Source: Mycobacterium shinjukuense (lineage in GTDB: Bacteria; Actinomycetota; Actinomycetes; Mycobacteriales; Mycobacteriaceae). Taken from it: a DNA stretch of 64,000 nucleotides. Both the position numbers and the translations under genes were made by a program. Each line of letters starts with the position of its first letter. The stretch's first letter is position 1. The notes under the pieces are model-generated. The model did not search any database. It worked only from the letters and a program-made list of their open reading frames with translations, and was not told the origin of the DNA. The stretch covers positions 248,001 to 312,000 of the forward strand of contig NZ_AP022575.1 of assembly GCF_010730055.1 (NCBI RefSeq). The letters run 5' to 3'. Of the stretch, positions 37,707 to 46,418 are shown one piece after another.

Positions 37707-37767
37707 TTCCGGTTGAATCCTTTCGCTGTATACCGACTTGTCAAAACTACTGCCGACCCGGTGAAAG

Positions 37768-37981
37768 TGAACCATCCCGGGTTTCATGCACCCTCGGGGT
37801 TTTGTGAGCCGGCCGGTCGGTCACGAGTGGGAATAGTACAGGGACTCGGCCTCGGCGGGTGGAATGCGTCCGAGGCGGTGCATCAGGCGCTGCTGGTTAT
37901 ACCAGGCGATGTAGTCGGCGGTGATGTACTCGACCTCGCTCAGGGTGCTCAGCGGGCCGCGGCGAAACGGGGAGTCCTGTC
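37768..37981 (-). mobile_element. IS3-family copy B, 3' end only
   Basis: Minus-strand translation gives PFRRGPLSTLSEVEYITADY then IAWYNQQRLMHRLGRIPPAE and a stop at 37821-37823, the C-terminus of an IS3 OrfB integrase. The terminal repeat TGAACCATCCCGGGTTTCAT on the plus strand begins at 37768 and matches 19 of 22 positions of the other IS3 end at 36074-36095. Everything upstream of the C-terminus is missing. Same orientation as copy A. Confidence 0.72.
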
Positions 37982-38152
37982 TCACCTAACCCTGGCGCAC
38001 AGGGATGTCCTTTGCGATGTCTTTGTTTGCACTCTGACCGGACTTGAGCTCACGCTTGATTTCAAGCAGATGATTCTCTTCGATCAGCCCATTGCTGATC
38101 GCCGATTCGAGGTCCGGCAGCGTCGTAGGTCGCCATCTGGCGCTTGGTTGTG

Positions 38153-39386
38153 TCATGAGCCCTCGGCGGGGTCCAGACTAAGCCTGAATCCGTGGATGGG
38201 CGATTTCGTGATGGCGTGGATGCGGTTGCCCTGATCTGGGGCCGAGTGTGGCGTGACGGGGCATGTGTGATCCGCTGGCCGGTACCAGCTTTCCTTTGGG
38301 GTTTCTCGGGTCGGGCCTGGGATGGCGGGGTGGAAGGGGCTAGTCGGTGGGGTCAGGCGGCGCGGGGTTGGGCGGTCGGGTAGCAGGAGCCGATGACTTT
38401 GTCCTACAGGGGTTTTCAACCCGGTTTGCCAGGGCCAGTGGGCGGGCAGGTGCAGCATTGGTTTGCGGGCCGGGGCGGCGAAGCGGGCGGGCACGTTGAC
38501 CAGGTCGCGGCGTAGGGTGGCGCCGCGGGCCATGGTGTGGTGGCCGCGGGCGAGGGTCCCGGCGGCGCGCAGCAGGTTATGGGCGATCACCGTGCAGGCC
38601 AGCCAGGCGCAGTTGGCCGCGAACAGCCCCGACGGGATGTGCGCCAGCGGGCCGTCGATCATGTCAGCGAAAGTGGTTTCGATGATGGCGTGGCGGCGGT
38701 GGGTGATATCGGCCTCGGCGACCGGCAGGGTGGAGTTGGTGACAAACGGGTGATAACGCCACACCGGAAACAGCGCGTCGGGGTAGCGGGTGTCTTTGAC
38801 CCGGCGCACCACCAGCCGCACGGTCAGCGTGCGGTGCCGGCCCGGGCGCAGGCTGTAGGGGGTCTCGGCGGCCTAGGCATCGGAGATCAGCGCCCCGGTG
38901 TCGGGGTCAGTGACCGCGCCCGGGTAGTGCACCGGGATCCAGGCGGCCTCGTCGATGGACTCGATCGCGGAGCTGATGCGCTTGTTGCGGCTGACCGACA
39001 GGGAGAACTCGACGCCTCGCTGAGTGCAGGTGGTGATCACTTTCTTGGTGCCAAACATGGAGTCGCCGCGCACCATGATCGGCGCGTCCGGGTTGATCGC
39101 TTTCGCGGTGGTGATCGCCTGCTTGAGCTGGGACGCGGCACCGCGCCCGGAGGCGGCTTTGCCGCTGCGTAGCTGCGCCTCGGCGATCACCGGCGGGGCG
39201 GTCGCCGTGGAGATGGTGGTGATCTGCGGGGACAGGCCCAGCCGCAGCAGCGCGCGGCCGGCGATCTTGGCATGCCCGCACGAGGCGCCCTGTTTGGCCT
39301 TGCCGTAGACCGGGCGCAGCAGCGAGTCGATGTCCAAGAACATCTGCTCGTCGGCGCCAGCCAGCAGCGGGGTGCTGTCTACGGCC
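38153..39386 (-). pseudogene. IS1380-family transposase, 5'-truncated, internal stop
   Basis: Minus-strand coding begins near 39386 without a start (LLAGADEQMFLDIDSLLRPV) and contains the DDE-type core (DAPIMVRGDSMFGTKKVITT, GAVTDPDTGALISDA). An amber codon at 38873-38875 interrupts it, and the same frame continues with SLRPGRHRTLTVRLVVRRVK, YHPFVTNSTLPVAEADITHR and LHLPAHWPWQTG. About 150 N-terminal residues are missing where it abuts the integrase remnant. The 171 bp to the left (37982-38152) hold nothing recognised. Confidence 0.78.
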
Positions 39387-39392
39387 GGGTTT

Positions 39393-39925
39393 CGCGCTGG
39401 CGCGTCAGGCGAGTTGACGGCGCCGGAGAGGAGCGCAGCAAGAGCTTCCAGCGCAAACCTGACGCGCAGACCTACCTCAACGGGCTGACCGCCGATGCGC
39501 AGCGCGGGGAATACGTCGATCCACGCAGGAGCGCCGAGACATTCGGATTCGGTGGCCGAGCAGTGGTTCGCTACGAAGCAGCACCGCAAGCCCAAAACTG
39601 TCGCGGGCTATCGCTCCCTGCTGGACACCGTGGTCCTTCCCAAATGGGCGGGCGTGCCACTGAAGCGTATTGGCTATGCGTCGTATTCGACCTGGCTGGG
39701 GGGATTGTCGGTGGACGGCTCCCGCACGGTCTGAGGCACACTACGGCCTCACTGGCGATCAGCGCAGGCGCTAACGTCAAGGTCGTGCAACGGCTCCTTG
39801 GACACGCAACAGCGGCGATGACGCTCGACCGATACGGCCATCTGCTCAACGACGATCTGAGTGGCGTGGCCGATGCGCTGGGTAAGGCCATCGAGAGCAC
39901 CGCGGTATCACTGCGGTATTTGTAG
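39393..39925 (+). pseudogene. Tyrosine integrase remnant
   Basis: Three pieces of a phage-type integrase lie in order. RWRVRRVDGAGEERSKSFQR (arm-binding domain) reads in one frame; SVAEQWFATKQHRKPKTVAG (core-binding SAM-like domain) continues in the next frame to 39734; then the first frame gives PHGLRHTTASLAISAGANVK and LLGHATAAMTLDRYGHL, the catalytic C-terminus with HxLRH, GH and the Tyr nucleophile. The region between, which should bear the first catalytic Arg, is deleted. It lies 48 bp from the tRNA, as expected for the island's own integrase. M. tuberculosis keeps comparable integrase fragments (Rv1054/Rv1055) near this spot. Confidence 0.82.
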
Positions 39926-39973
39926 CCGGAGGCAGACCCGGAGCCAGCCACGAAATAGGCTCTGGCCTGCAAA

Positions 39974-40047
39974 GCCCCCATAGCCCAATTGGCAGAGGCA
40001 GCGGACTTAAAATCCGCCCAGTGTCGGTTCGAGTCCGACTGGGGGCA
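39974..40047 (+). tRNA. tRNA with UAA anticodon (Leu), short variable arm
   Basis: 74 nt fold into a cloverleaf: acceptor GCCCCCA (39974-39980) with TGGGGGC (40040-40046), anticodon stem GCGGA/TCCGC with loop CTTAAAA giving anticodon UAA (40008-40010), T arm GTCGG-TTCGAGT-CCGAC and discriminator A. CCA is not encoded. The variable region is only 5 nt (CCAGT), although leucine tRNAs normally have a long variable arm. The tRNA is intact and borders the island. Isotype by anticodon is leucine. Confidence 0.85.
39976..40006 (+). repeat. Right att-like direct repeat within the tRNA
   Basis: The 31 bp identical to 24000-24030, here forming the 5' half of the working tRNA up to the base before the anticodon loop's second position. 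The element side therefore supplies the tRNA's upstream region, and the chromosome side its 3' half. Confidence 0.85.
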
Positions 40048-40246
40048 CCGAAAGGGCGCCGGTGAGGGACCGTTTCTGAAGGGCGGCTCGGCCACCGGTC
40101 CGGGCGTGCCGAGCCTGTCCACCGCCTCGCCGGCGGACACCGGCGAATCCGGCGGGTACGGCGGTTGCCGCGTTTTCACCTTGCTCAGGAAAGGATTCCC
40201 GCGGGCGTACCGTGGGAGGTGTCAACGCCGACCGAAGGGGTTTCCG

Positions 40247-41260
40247 ATGGCGGTAGTGCTGCGTCCCGGCGACACCAATGACCTGGTTCGGCTGCTGCAG
40301 GCTCGGCTCAATCGCGACTATCCGCTGTACTCCAACCTCGTGGTCGACGGCAGCTACGGACCGCGCACCACCGCCGTCGTCCGGGAGTTCCAACGACGCG
40401 CCGGGCTGGTTGTCGACGGCATCGCCGGGCCGCAGACCCTGGGTCGCCTCGGGTTGAACTTCGAACAACCGGCGCCGCTGCCGACGGCCCTGCCGTTCTT
40501 CTACTGCGCCTCCGGCACCTGGCAAACACCCTTTGTGGGTCCGCAGTTCGATGTCGGCTGGCGGCTCGAACAGCTGGGCCGGGTCCGCAACCAGCCGGTC
40601 GGATACCCGGCCGCCGGCTTCCTGTACCCCAACCCGTTCCTGAGCTACAACGAATCGGTCGCGCTTGGCGTGGCCGAACTCATGCGGCTCATCCTCATGA
40701 ACGCCGGCAAGTTCTACCTCAGCGGATACAGCCAGGGCGCCGAGGTGGTGGTGCGCACACTGCGGCTGATGCTGCCCGGCCAGCCGCTGGCGCATCGCGC
40801 GGGTGACCTCATCACCGTCATTCAGTTCGGCAGCCCCTGCCGTCCGCCTGGGCCGACCCGGGTTGGCAACAACCCGCCGGGGGCTGGAATCGCGGGCTTC
40901 TATACGCCCGAGCAGTTCCGTTCGCGCACCTACGATTTCGTGTTGGACGGTGACATGTACGCGACCACCACCGAGGACACGCTGCTGCATCTTGGCTACC
41001 AGGCGCTCACCCCCCTGGAGCTAGACCTGCCGTTCGCGCTGAAGATCCTCAGCCTGATCCAGAGCAATGAGTTCCTGGGCCTGCTAAACCTCGCCAACAC
41101 GGCCGAGACGTTCGTGAAGGTGATCAGAACGGCGATCGTCGTCGGCGACTTCGTGATTCGCAACCCGCACATCCACTATCACGACTGGCCCAGCTTCACC
41201 GGGCAAACGGCCGTCGAGCGCGCGGTGCAGATCGTCGCGACGGCGGCTGCGGCCGCCTGA
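40247..41260 (+). CDS. Lysin B-like mycolyl-arabinogalactan esterase with peptidoglycan-binding domain
   Basis: 337 residues from ATG 40247 (GAAGGGG upstream). Residues 10-75 form a PGB_1 peptidoglycan-binding domain (LRPGDTNDLVRLLQARLNRD, DGSYGPRTTAVVREFQRRAG). The rest is a cutinase-like alpha/beta hydrolase with the nucleophile Ser162 in LSGYSQGAEVV; Asp in VLDGDMYA and His in NPHIHYHDW are candidate triad members. This plan is that of mycobacteriophage Lysin B, which frees the outer membrane at lysis. No signal peptide is seen, as in phage LysB. It stands 200 bp right of the tRNA. Confidence 0.82.
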   Translation: MAVVLRPGDTNDLVRLLQARLNRDYPLYSNLVVDGSYGPRTTAVVREFQRRAGLVVDGIAGPQTLGRLGLNFEQPAPLPTALPFFYCASGTWQTPFVGPQFDVGWRLEQLGRVRNQPVGYPAAGFLYPNPFLSYNESVALGVAELMRLILMNAGKFYLSGYSQGAEVVVRTLRLMLPGQPLAHRAGDLITVIQFGSPCRPPGPTRVGNNPPGAGIAGFYTPEQFRSRTYDFVLDGDMYATTTEDTLLHLGYQALTPLELDLPFALKILSLIQSNEFLGLLNLANTAETFVKVIRTAIVVGDFVIRNPHIHYHDWPSFTGQTAVERAVQIVATAAAAA

Positions 41261-41696
41261 CCGCGGCCGATCGGTTGGCCCGCAGATCATTACTCGACGG
41301 GGTTCGGCGCGTGCAGTGTGATATTTACCTCGTGCTTTTCCGGAATAGTAAGAATTTCTTATTTGGTGGCGGCGTAAAGCGACGTGTCGGGCATTGGTTG
41401 ACGGCACTGAAAATGCCAGGTGAACAGCCATCTTGGCGGCTTGCTGTCAACTGCCTGATGAAATGCTGAACAATGGCTGTTCGGGCAGCACCTGAGTTCG
41501 TAAGGTGACCTAGGTAACAATGGCCGATTCGGAATTCATTGGCACCGGAATTCGGCCGCTAGACTCGTGTCAACACGGTCATCACAGCGCATGTGGCGCT
41601 GCAATCCCATTCCGGGCCGGCATGTGTCCCACGGAGCCGTCACGACGCCTGTCGCCCGCGTGCAGGTTCGACGACAACAGCAAAGGCGGTGCCCAG
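41261..41696. other. Regulatory region upstream of the Rv1057-like gene
   Basis: 436 bp with no credible gene; an in-frame extension of the downstream gene to 41520 lacks a ribosome site and family support. The stretch around 41318-41370 is AT-rich for this genome (GGAATAGTAAGAATTTCTTA), the kind of DNA TrcR binds. In M. tuberculosis this promoter is known to respond to TrcR, MprA and SigE. Assignment of individual sites here is inference. Confidence 0.45.
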
Positions 41697-42848
41697 GTGA
41701 GCTCGGAGAAAGATGTGAACGGCCACAAGCCCGGCAGCGATGGTCACAACGGCCGGGGTATCCAGGTCTTCGAGCCCGACACCGTGGAAATTTCGGTAGC
41801 ACGCGGTCCGATCAGCGGCGTTGCTATCAGCCCCGACGGCAGCCGACTGCTGGTGGCCAACTACGGCGACCACAGCGTGTCGGTCATCAGCACCGACACC
41901 TGCCGGGTCATGCACACCATCACCGGCCTCGGCGAACCGTTCGCGATCGCGATGGGCGGTGCGCACGCCGACCGCGCATACGTCAGCACCGTGTCGCCGG
42001 CGTACGACTCGATCGGCGTCATCGACATATCCACCAACACGGTTGTCGCCAGCCATCCGGTGGCCCTCAGCGTGACCGACCTGACCGTCAGCCTGGACGG
42101 AAAGTACGTCTACGCCAGTCGAATTGGCGTTCGCGGCGCCGACGTCGCGGTGCTGGACACCGCCACCGACCGGGTCGAGGTGGTCGACATCGCCCAGGCG
42201 CCGGGCATCACCCCGACGTGCGTGCGCGTCAGCTCCGACGGAAGTCGCCTCTATGTGGGCGCCAACGGCCCGTCCGGCGGCCGGGTCGTCGTGATCGCAA
42301 CCTGCCCGCAGACCCGCTCGCGCTGGCGTCGCAAGGGCTCCCCATCCCGGGGCACAAAGGCGCGGACGGGCCCGCGCGTCCTCGCCGCCATCGACATCGG
42401 TGCCGCCGTCCGCGACATCGCGCTCAGCCCCGACGGCGCCATCGCCTACGTCGCCAGCTGCGGCGCCGACTTAGGTGCGGTGGTCGACGTCATCGACACT
42501 CGCACCAACAAGATCACCGACACCCGCAAGATCGGCGAGATCGGCGGCCTGGTCACCCGGTTGACCGTCAGCGGCCACACCGAGCGCGCCTACCTGGTCA
42601 GCGAGGATCGCGTCACGGTGCTGGGCACGCAGACCCCGGACGTCATCGGCACGATCCGGACCAACCAGCCGTCGTGCGTGGTCGAAAGCCCGGACGGGAG
42701 CTACCTTTACATCGCCGACCTCACCGGCACCGTCACCAGGACATCGGTGGTCTCGTCCCCGGCGTCCGATGCTCAGGCGCTGCAGCGCGCCGGGTCGGTC
42801 GGGTGGAGCATGCCCGAGCCACTGCAGTACGAGCCGGCGCTGGCCTAA
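41697..42848 (+). CDS. Seven-bladed beta-propeller protein (Rv1057-like)
   Basis: 383 residues from GTG 41697. The body is a series of about seven YVTN-type repeats: GVAISPDGSRLLVANYGDHS, VSVISTDT, AYVSTVSP, DLTVSLDGKYVYASR, VRVSSDGSRLYVGANG, DIALSPDGAIAYVASCG and VVESPDGSYLYIADLTG. It has no signal peptide and no catalytic motif. The M. tuberculosis homologue is a beta-propeller controlled by TrcRS; that pair is encoded at 13.6-15.9 kb here. Molecular role unknown. Confidence 0.85.
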   Translation: MSSEKDVNGHKPGSDGHNGRGIQVFEPDTVEISVARGPISGVAISPDGSRLLVANYGDHSVSVISTDTCRVMHTITGLGEPFAIAMGGAHADRAYVSTVSPAYDSIGVIDISTNTVVASHPVALSVTDLTVSLDGKYVYASRIGVRGADVAVLDTATDRVEVVDIAQAPGITPTCVRVSSDGSRLYVGANGPSGGRVVVIATCPQTRSRWRRKGSPSRGTKARTGPRVLAAIDIGAAVRDIALSPDGAIAYVASCGADLGAVVDVIDTRTNKITDTRKIGEIGGLVTRLTVSGHTERAYLVSEDRVTVLGTQTPDVIGTIRTNQPSCVVESPDGSYLYIADLTGTVTRTSVVSSPASDAQALQRAGSVGWSMPEPLQYEPALA

Positions 42849-42955
42849 CGGTTCTTCAGGGGGTAACCCGTTTCTGATGGGTTGCGGCGGGGATAGCATT
42901 CGCGCGACGAGGACATCAGGCGGTGCTGCGCCGAGACCGGTAAGGCGGTACATCC

Positions 42956-44587
42956 ATGTACGGCACGATGCAGGAATTCCCGCTGACGGTCACCGCGATC
43001 ATGCGGCATGGCTGCGGCGTTCACGGGTTACGCACGGTCACCACCGCGACCGGCGACGGATATCGCCAGACCTCCTACCGCGAGCTGGGTGAACGGGCCG
43101 CCCAGCTGGCAAACGCGTTGCGCCGCCTCGGCGTTGCCGGCGATCAACGGGTCGCCACGTTCATGTGGAACAACGCCGAACACCTGGCAAGCTACCTTGC
43201 GGTTCCCTGCATGGGCGCGGTGCTGCACACCCTCAACATCCGGCTGTTCGCCGAGCAGATCGCCTACGTCGCCAACGAGGCCGAGGACCGGGTGATCCTG
43301 GTCGACCTGTCACTGGCCGGGCTGCTGGCGCCGGTGTTGCCGGACCTGGACACCGTGCACACCGTGATCGCGGTGGGCCAGGGTGATACCGCGGCGCTGC
43401 AGGAATCGGGCAAGACGGTGGTTGGCTACCGCGAGCTGATCGACGGCGAGCCCACCGAGTTCGACTGGCCGCGGATCGACGAAACCGCCGCGGCCGCGAT
43501 GTGCTACACCAGCGGGACCACCGGAAACCCCAAAGGCGTTGTCTATAGCCATCGGTCGAGTTTTCTGCACACCATGGCGGCGTGTACCACCAATGGGATT
43601 GGGGTCGGGTCCAGCGACCGGGTGCTGCCGATCGTGCCGATGTTTCATGCCAATGCGTGGGGGCTGCCGTATGCGGCGCTGATGGCGGGAGCCGATTTGG
43701 TGCTGCCGGACCGGCATCTGGATGCCGCATCGCTGATCCACATGGTGGAAACCCTGCGGCCCACGCTGGCGGGCGCGGTGCCGACCATCTGGAATGACGT
43801 CTTGCATCAGCTGGAGAAGGATCCCGACCACGACATGTCGTCGCTGCGTCTGGTCGCCTGCGGCGGCTCGGCCGTTCCGGTGTCGCTGATGCGCACCTTC
43901 GAAGAGAAGCACGGCGTGCGGATCCGCCAGCTGTGGGGGATGACGGAAACGTCGCCGCTGGCAACCATGGCCTGGCCGCCGCCGGGAACCCCCGACGACC
44001 AGCACTGGGCGTTTCGCGGGACCCAGGGGCAACCGGTCTGTGGCGTGGAAGTCCGCATCGTCGACGACGACGGCCGGGTGCTGCCCAACGACGGCGTCGC
44101 GGTGGGCGAGCTGGAGGTTCGTGGGCCGTGGATCGCCGGTGCCTACTACCGCGGACGCGACCCGTCCAAGTTCGACTCCGGTTGGCTGCGCACGGGTGAC
44201 GTCGGCCGCATCGATGAGCGAGGCTTCGTCACCCTGACCGACCGCGCCAAGGATGTCATCAAATCCGGCGGCGAATGGATCTCCTCGGTCGAATTGGAGA
44301 ACTGCCTCATGGCGCACCCAGAAGTGCTCGAGGCCGCGGTCGTCGGGGTTCCCGACGAGCGCTGGCAGGAACGGCCGCTGGCCGTCGTGGTGGTTCGCGA
44401 GGACGCCGCCGTCAACGCCGGCGAACTGCGTAGGTTCCTGGCGGACAAGGTGGTTCGCTGGTGGTTACCCGAACGGTGGGCGTTTGCCGACGAGATTCCG
44501 CGCACCAGTGTGGGCAAGTACGACAAGAAGGCCATCCGCGCTTGGTATGCCCAGGGCCGCTACCAGGTCGTCGAGGCGCGCGATTAG
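42956..44587 (+). CDS. fadD14: Acyl-CoA ligase FadD14-like
   Basis: 543 residues, an AMP-forming fatty acyl-CoA synthetase. Motifs: AMP-binding YTSGTTGNPKGVVYSHRS, RQLWGMTETSPLATM, GWLRTGDVGRIDERGFVTLT, DRAKDVIKSGGEWISSVELE and the catalytic Lys in TSVGKYDKKAIR. Medium- to long-chain fatty acids are the likely substrates. The gene ends 4 bp before a long hairpin. By order it equals Rv1058. Confidence 0.92.
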   Translation: MYGTMQEFPLTVTAIMRHGCGVHGLRTVTTATGDGYRQTSYRELGERAAQLANALRRLGVAGDQRVATFMWNNAEHLASYLAVPCMGAVLHTLNIRLFAEQIAYVANEAEDRVILVDLSLAGLLAPVLPDLDTVHTVIAVGQGDTAALQESGKTVVGYRELIDGEPTEFDWPRIDETAAAAMCYTSGTTGNPKGVVYSHRSSFLHTMAACTTNGIGVGSSDRVLPIVPMFHANAWGLPYAALMAGADLVLPDRHLDAASLIHMVETLRPTLAGAVPTIWNDVLHQLEKDPDHDMSSLRLVACGGSAVPVSLMRTFEEKHGVRIRQLWGMTETSPLATMAWPPPGTPDDQHWAFRGTQGQPVCGVEVRIVDDDGRVLPNDGVAVGELEVRGPWIAGAYYRGRDPSKFDSGWLRTGDVGRIDERGFVTLTDRAKDVIKSGGEWISSVELENCLMAHPEVLEAAVVGVPDERWQERPLAVVVVREDAAVNAGELRRFLADKVVRWWLPERWAFADEIPRTSVGKYDKKAIRAWYAQGRYQVVEARD

Positions 44588-44588
44588 G

Positions 44589-44650
44589 CGCGAGCAGACG
44601 CAAAAGCCCCCAAATTCGACACGAAATGGGGGCTTTTGCGTCTGCTCGCG
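44589..44650. terminator. 24-bp perfect palindrome after fadD14
   Basis: Arms 44589-44612 and 44627-44650 are exact complements with a 14-nt loop; the arm includes GAGCAGACGCAAAAGCCCCC. The CTTTTG end gives only a short T run. A related palindrome lies at 61365-61424. It could end fadD14 transcription but leaves only 15 bp to the next start, so readthrough or processing is possible. Confidence 0.75.
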
Positions 44651-44665
44651 GGTAGAAAGGGGGCC

Positions 44666-45724
44666 ATGACGCTGAGGGTCGTGCAATGGGCAACCGGGTC
44701 GGTCGGGGTGGCCGCGATCAAGGGTGTGTTGGCGCATCCCGACCTCGAACTCGTCGGCTGCTGGGTGTATTCGGAGGCCAAGAACGGCAAGGACGTCGGC
44801 GAGCTCATCGGCACCTCCCCGTTGGGGGTGATCGCCACCAACAGCATCGACGACGTGCTCGCCCTCGATGCCGACGCGGTGATCTACGCGCCGTTGATGC
44901 CCAGCGTCGACGAGGTCGCCGCGCTGTTGCGCTCGGGCAAGAACGTCGTCACCCCGCTGGGCTGGTTCTACCCGAGCGAGAAGGAGGCCGCCCCGCTGGA
45001 GGTCGCCGCCCAAGCGGGCAACGCCACCCTGCACGGCGCCGGCATCGGGCCGGGGGCGGTGACCGAGTTGTTCCCGTTACTGCTGTCGGTGATGTCCACC
45101 GGGGTGACTTTCGTTCGCTCCGAAGAGTTTTCAGACCTGCGCAGTTACCGGGCGCCGGACGTGCTGCGGTATGTGATGGGCTTCGGGGGCACCCCGGACA
45201 GCGCGCTGACCGGGCCGATGCAAAAACTGCTCAACGGCGGGTTCAGCCAGTCGGTCAGGCTCTGCGTCGACCGGCTGGGGTTTGCCGCCGAACCCGAGAT
45301 CCGAGCGTCGCAAGAGGTCGCCGTTGCCACCGCGCCGATCGACTCGCCGATCGGGGTGATCGAACCCGGGCAGGTGGCCGGGCGCCGTTTCCACTGGGAG
45401 GCACTGGTGGGCGACAAGGTGGTCGTCGAGATCTCGGTGAACTGGTTGATGGGAACCGAAAACCTTGATCCCCCTTGGTCGTTCGGGCCTGCGGGGGAGC
45501 GCTACGAGATCGAGGTGCGTGGAAACCCGGACACCTTTGTCACCATCAAGGGATGGCAGCCGCCGAGCGTGCAGGCCGGACTGGAGAGCAATCCTGGCAT
45601 CGTTGCGACGGCGGCGCACTGCGTCAACGCCGTGCCCGCAACCTGCGCGGCGCCGGCGGGCATCCAAAGCTTCTTCGACCTGCCGCTGATCACCGGGCGG
45701 GCGGCGCCCGGGCTGGGCCGTTGA
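44666..45724 (+). CDS. Dihydrodipicolinate reductase-like oxidoreductase
   Basis: 352 residues from ATG 44666 (GAAAGGGGG upstream). The N-terminal Rossmann domain reads VVQWATGSVGVAAIKGVLAH, with ADAVIYAPLMPSVDEVAALL and GKNVVTPLGWFYPS; the C-terminal domain has HGAGIGPGAVTELFPLLLS and TAAHCVNAVPATCAAPAGI. This matches Rv1059 and the broad DapB/2,4-diaminopentanoate dehydrogenase-like family, which reduce or oxidise small molecules with NAD(P)H. The actual substrate is unknown. Confidence 0.85.
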   Translation: MTLRVVQWATGSVGVAAIKGVLAHPDLELVGCWVYSEAKNGKDVGELIGTSPLGVIATNSIDDVLALDADAVIYAPLMPSVDEVAALLRSGKNVVTPLGWFYPSEKEAAPLEVAAQAGNATLHGAGIGPGAVTELFPLLLSVMSTGVTFVRSEEFSDLRSYRAPDVLRYVMGFGGTPDSALTGPMQKLLNGGFSQSVRLCVDRLGFAAEPEIRASQEVAVATAPIDSPIGVIEPGQVAGRRFHWEALVGDKVVVEISVNWLMGTENLDPPWSFGPAGERYEIEVRGNPDTFVTIKGWQPPSVQAGLESNPGIVATAAHCVNAVPATCAAPAGIQSFFDLPLITGRAAPGLGR

Positions 45725-45820
45725 CGGCGGGGTGATCGGCGCGGCTACAGTTCTTACGGCTCTGCCGCATCGGTCCACCCGATCCCGACCCGGCCGGGAT
45801 CCCGACGCAGGATGGGTTCA

Positions 45821-46294
45821 ATGGCCAAATCGGTCGTCGTCGCGCAATCGCGAGCAATCCCGGTGACCGTCGAGGATGCGTACGGTGGCACGCTGCCGAT
45901 TTCGCTGCCGGTCATCTGTTCCCACTGGTATGGACCGATCCCCCCGATCAAGGAGGTGCGCGATCAAACAGGGGATTGGGATGCCGCGGGCCAGACCCGG
46001 GTGATCGCGATGGTCGGTGGCGGCAGCGTGCGCGAGACGCTGACCGACGTTGACCCGCCACGGTCGTTCGGCTACACGCTCTCCGACATCAAGGGACCCT
46101 TGGCCCCGCTGGTCGCCTCGGTGGAGGGCAGGTGGAGCTTCGCTCCCGCCGGCACCGGAACGACGGTGACCTGGCAGTGGACCATTCATCCGAAGTCGGC
46201 CATCGTCGCGCCGGTGCTGCCGCTGTTCGGCCGGATGTGGAAGGGCTACGCGCGCGGGGTGCTGGAGAAGCTGTCCGCGCAGCTGGTGGGCTGA
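45821..46294 (+). CDS. SRPBCC-fold protein (Rv1060-like)
   Basis: 157 residues from ATG 45821. The start QSRAIPVTVEDAYGGTLP, the middle WYGPIPPIKEVRDQTGDWD and RETLTDVDPPRSFGYTLSDI, and the C-terminal helix RMWKGYARGVLEKLSAQL fit the START-like SRPBCC ligand-binding fold. No catalytic motif. Probably binds a hydrophobic ligand. It lies 96 bp after the Rv1059-like gene and may share its transcript. Confidence 0.8.
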   Translation: MAKSVVVAQSRAIPVTVEDAYGGTLPISLPVICSHWYGPIPPIKEVRDQTGDWDAAGQTRVIAMVGGGSVRETLTDVDPPRSFGYTLSDIKGPLAPLVASVEGRWSFAPAGTGTTVTWQWTIHPKSAIVAPVLPLFGRMWKGYARGVLEKLSAQLVG

Positions 46295-46418
46295 ACGCCG
46301 GCTGACAAGCTGGGACGTGGGACAACCAAACGCGCGCTGCCGCGTCCGGTCGGCGATCGTCGGGCGTCAGCAGGGCCGCCGCGAGGCTACCGCCGTCGCG
46401 CGGGTGCGCGGTGTCTGA

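Noticed and set aside
37707..38234. Plus-strand frame running from the EspA-like gene start past the IS3 end
   Set aside because: It crosses an IS terminal repeat and matches no family; the minus-strand reading has clear IS3 OrfB homology.
38165..38400. Possible extra gene at the left end of the IS1380 copy
   Set aside because: The frame is the C-terminal continuation of the transposase and IS end, not a separate gene.
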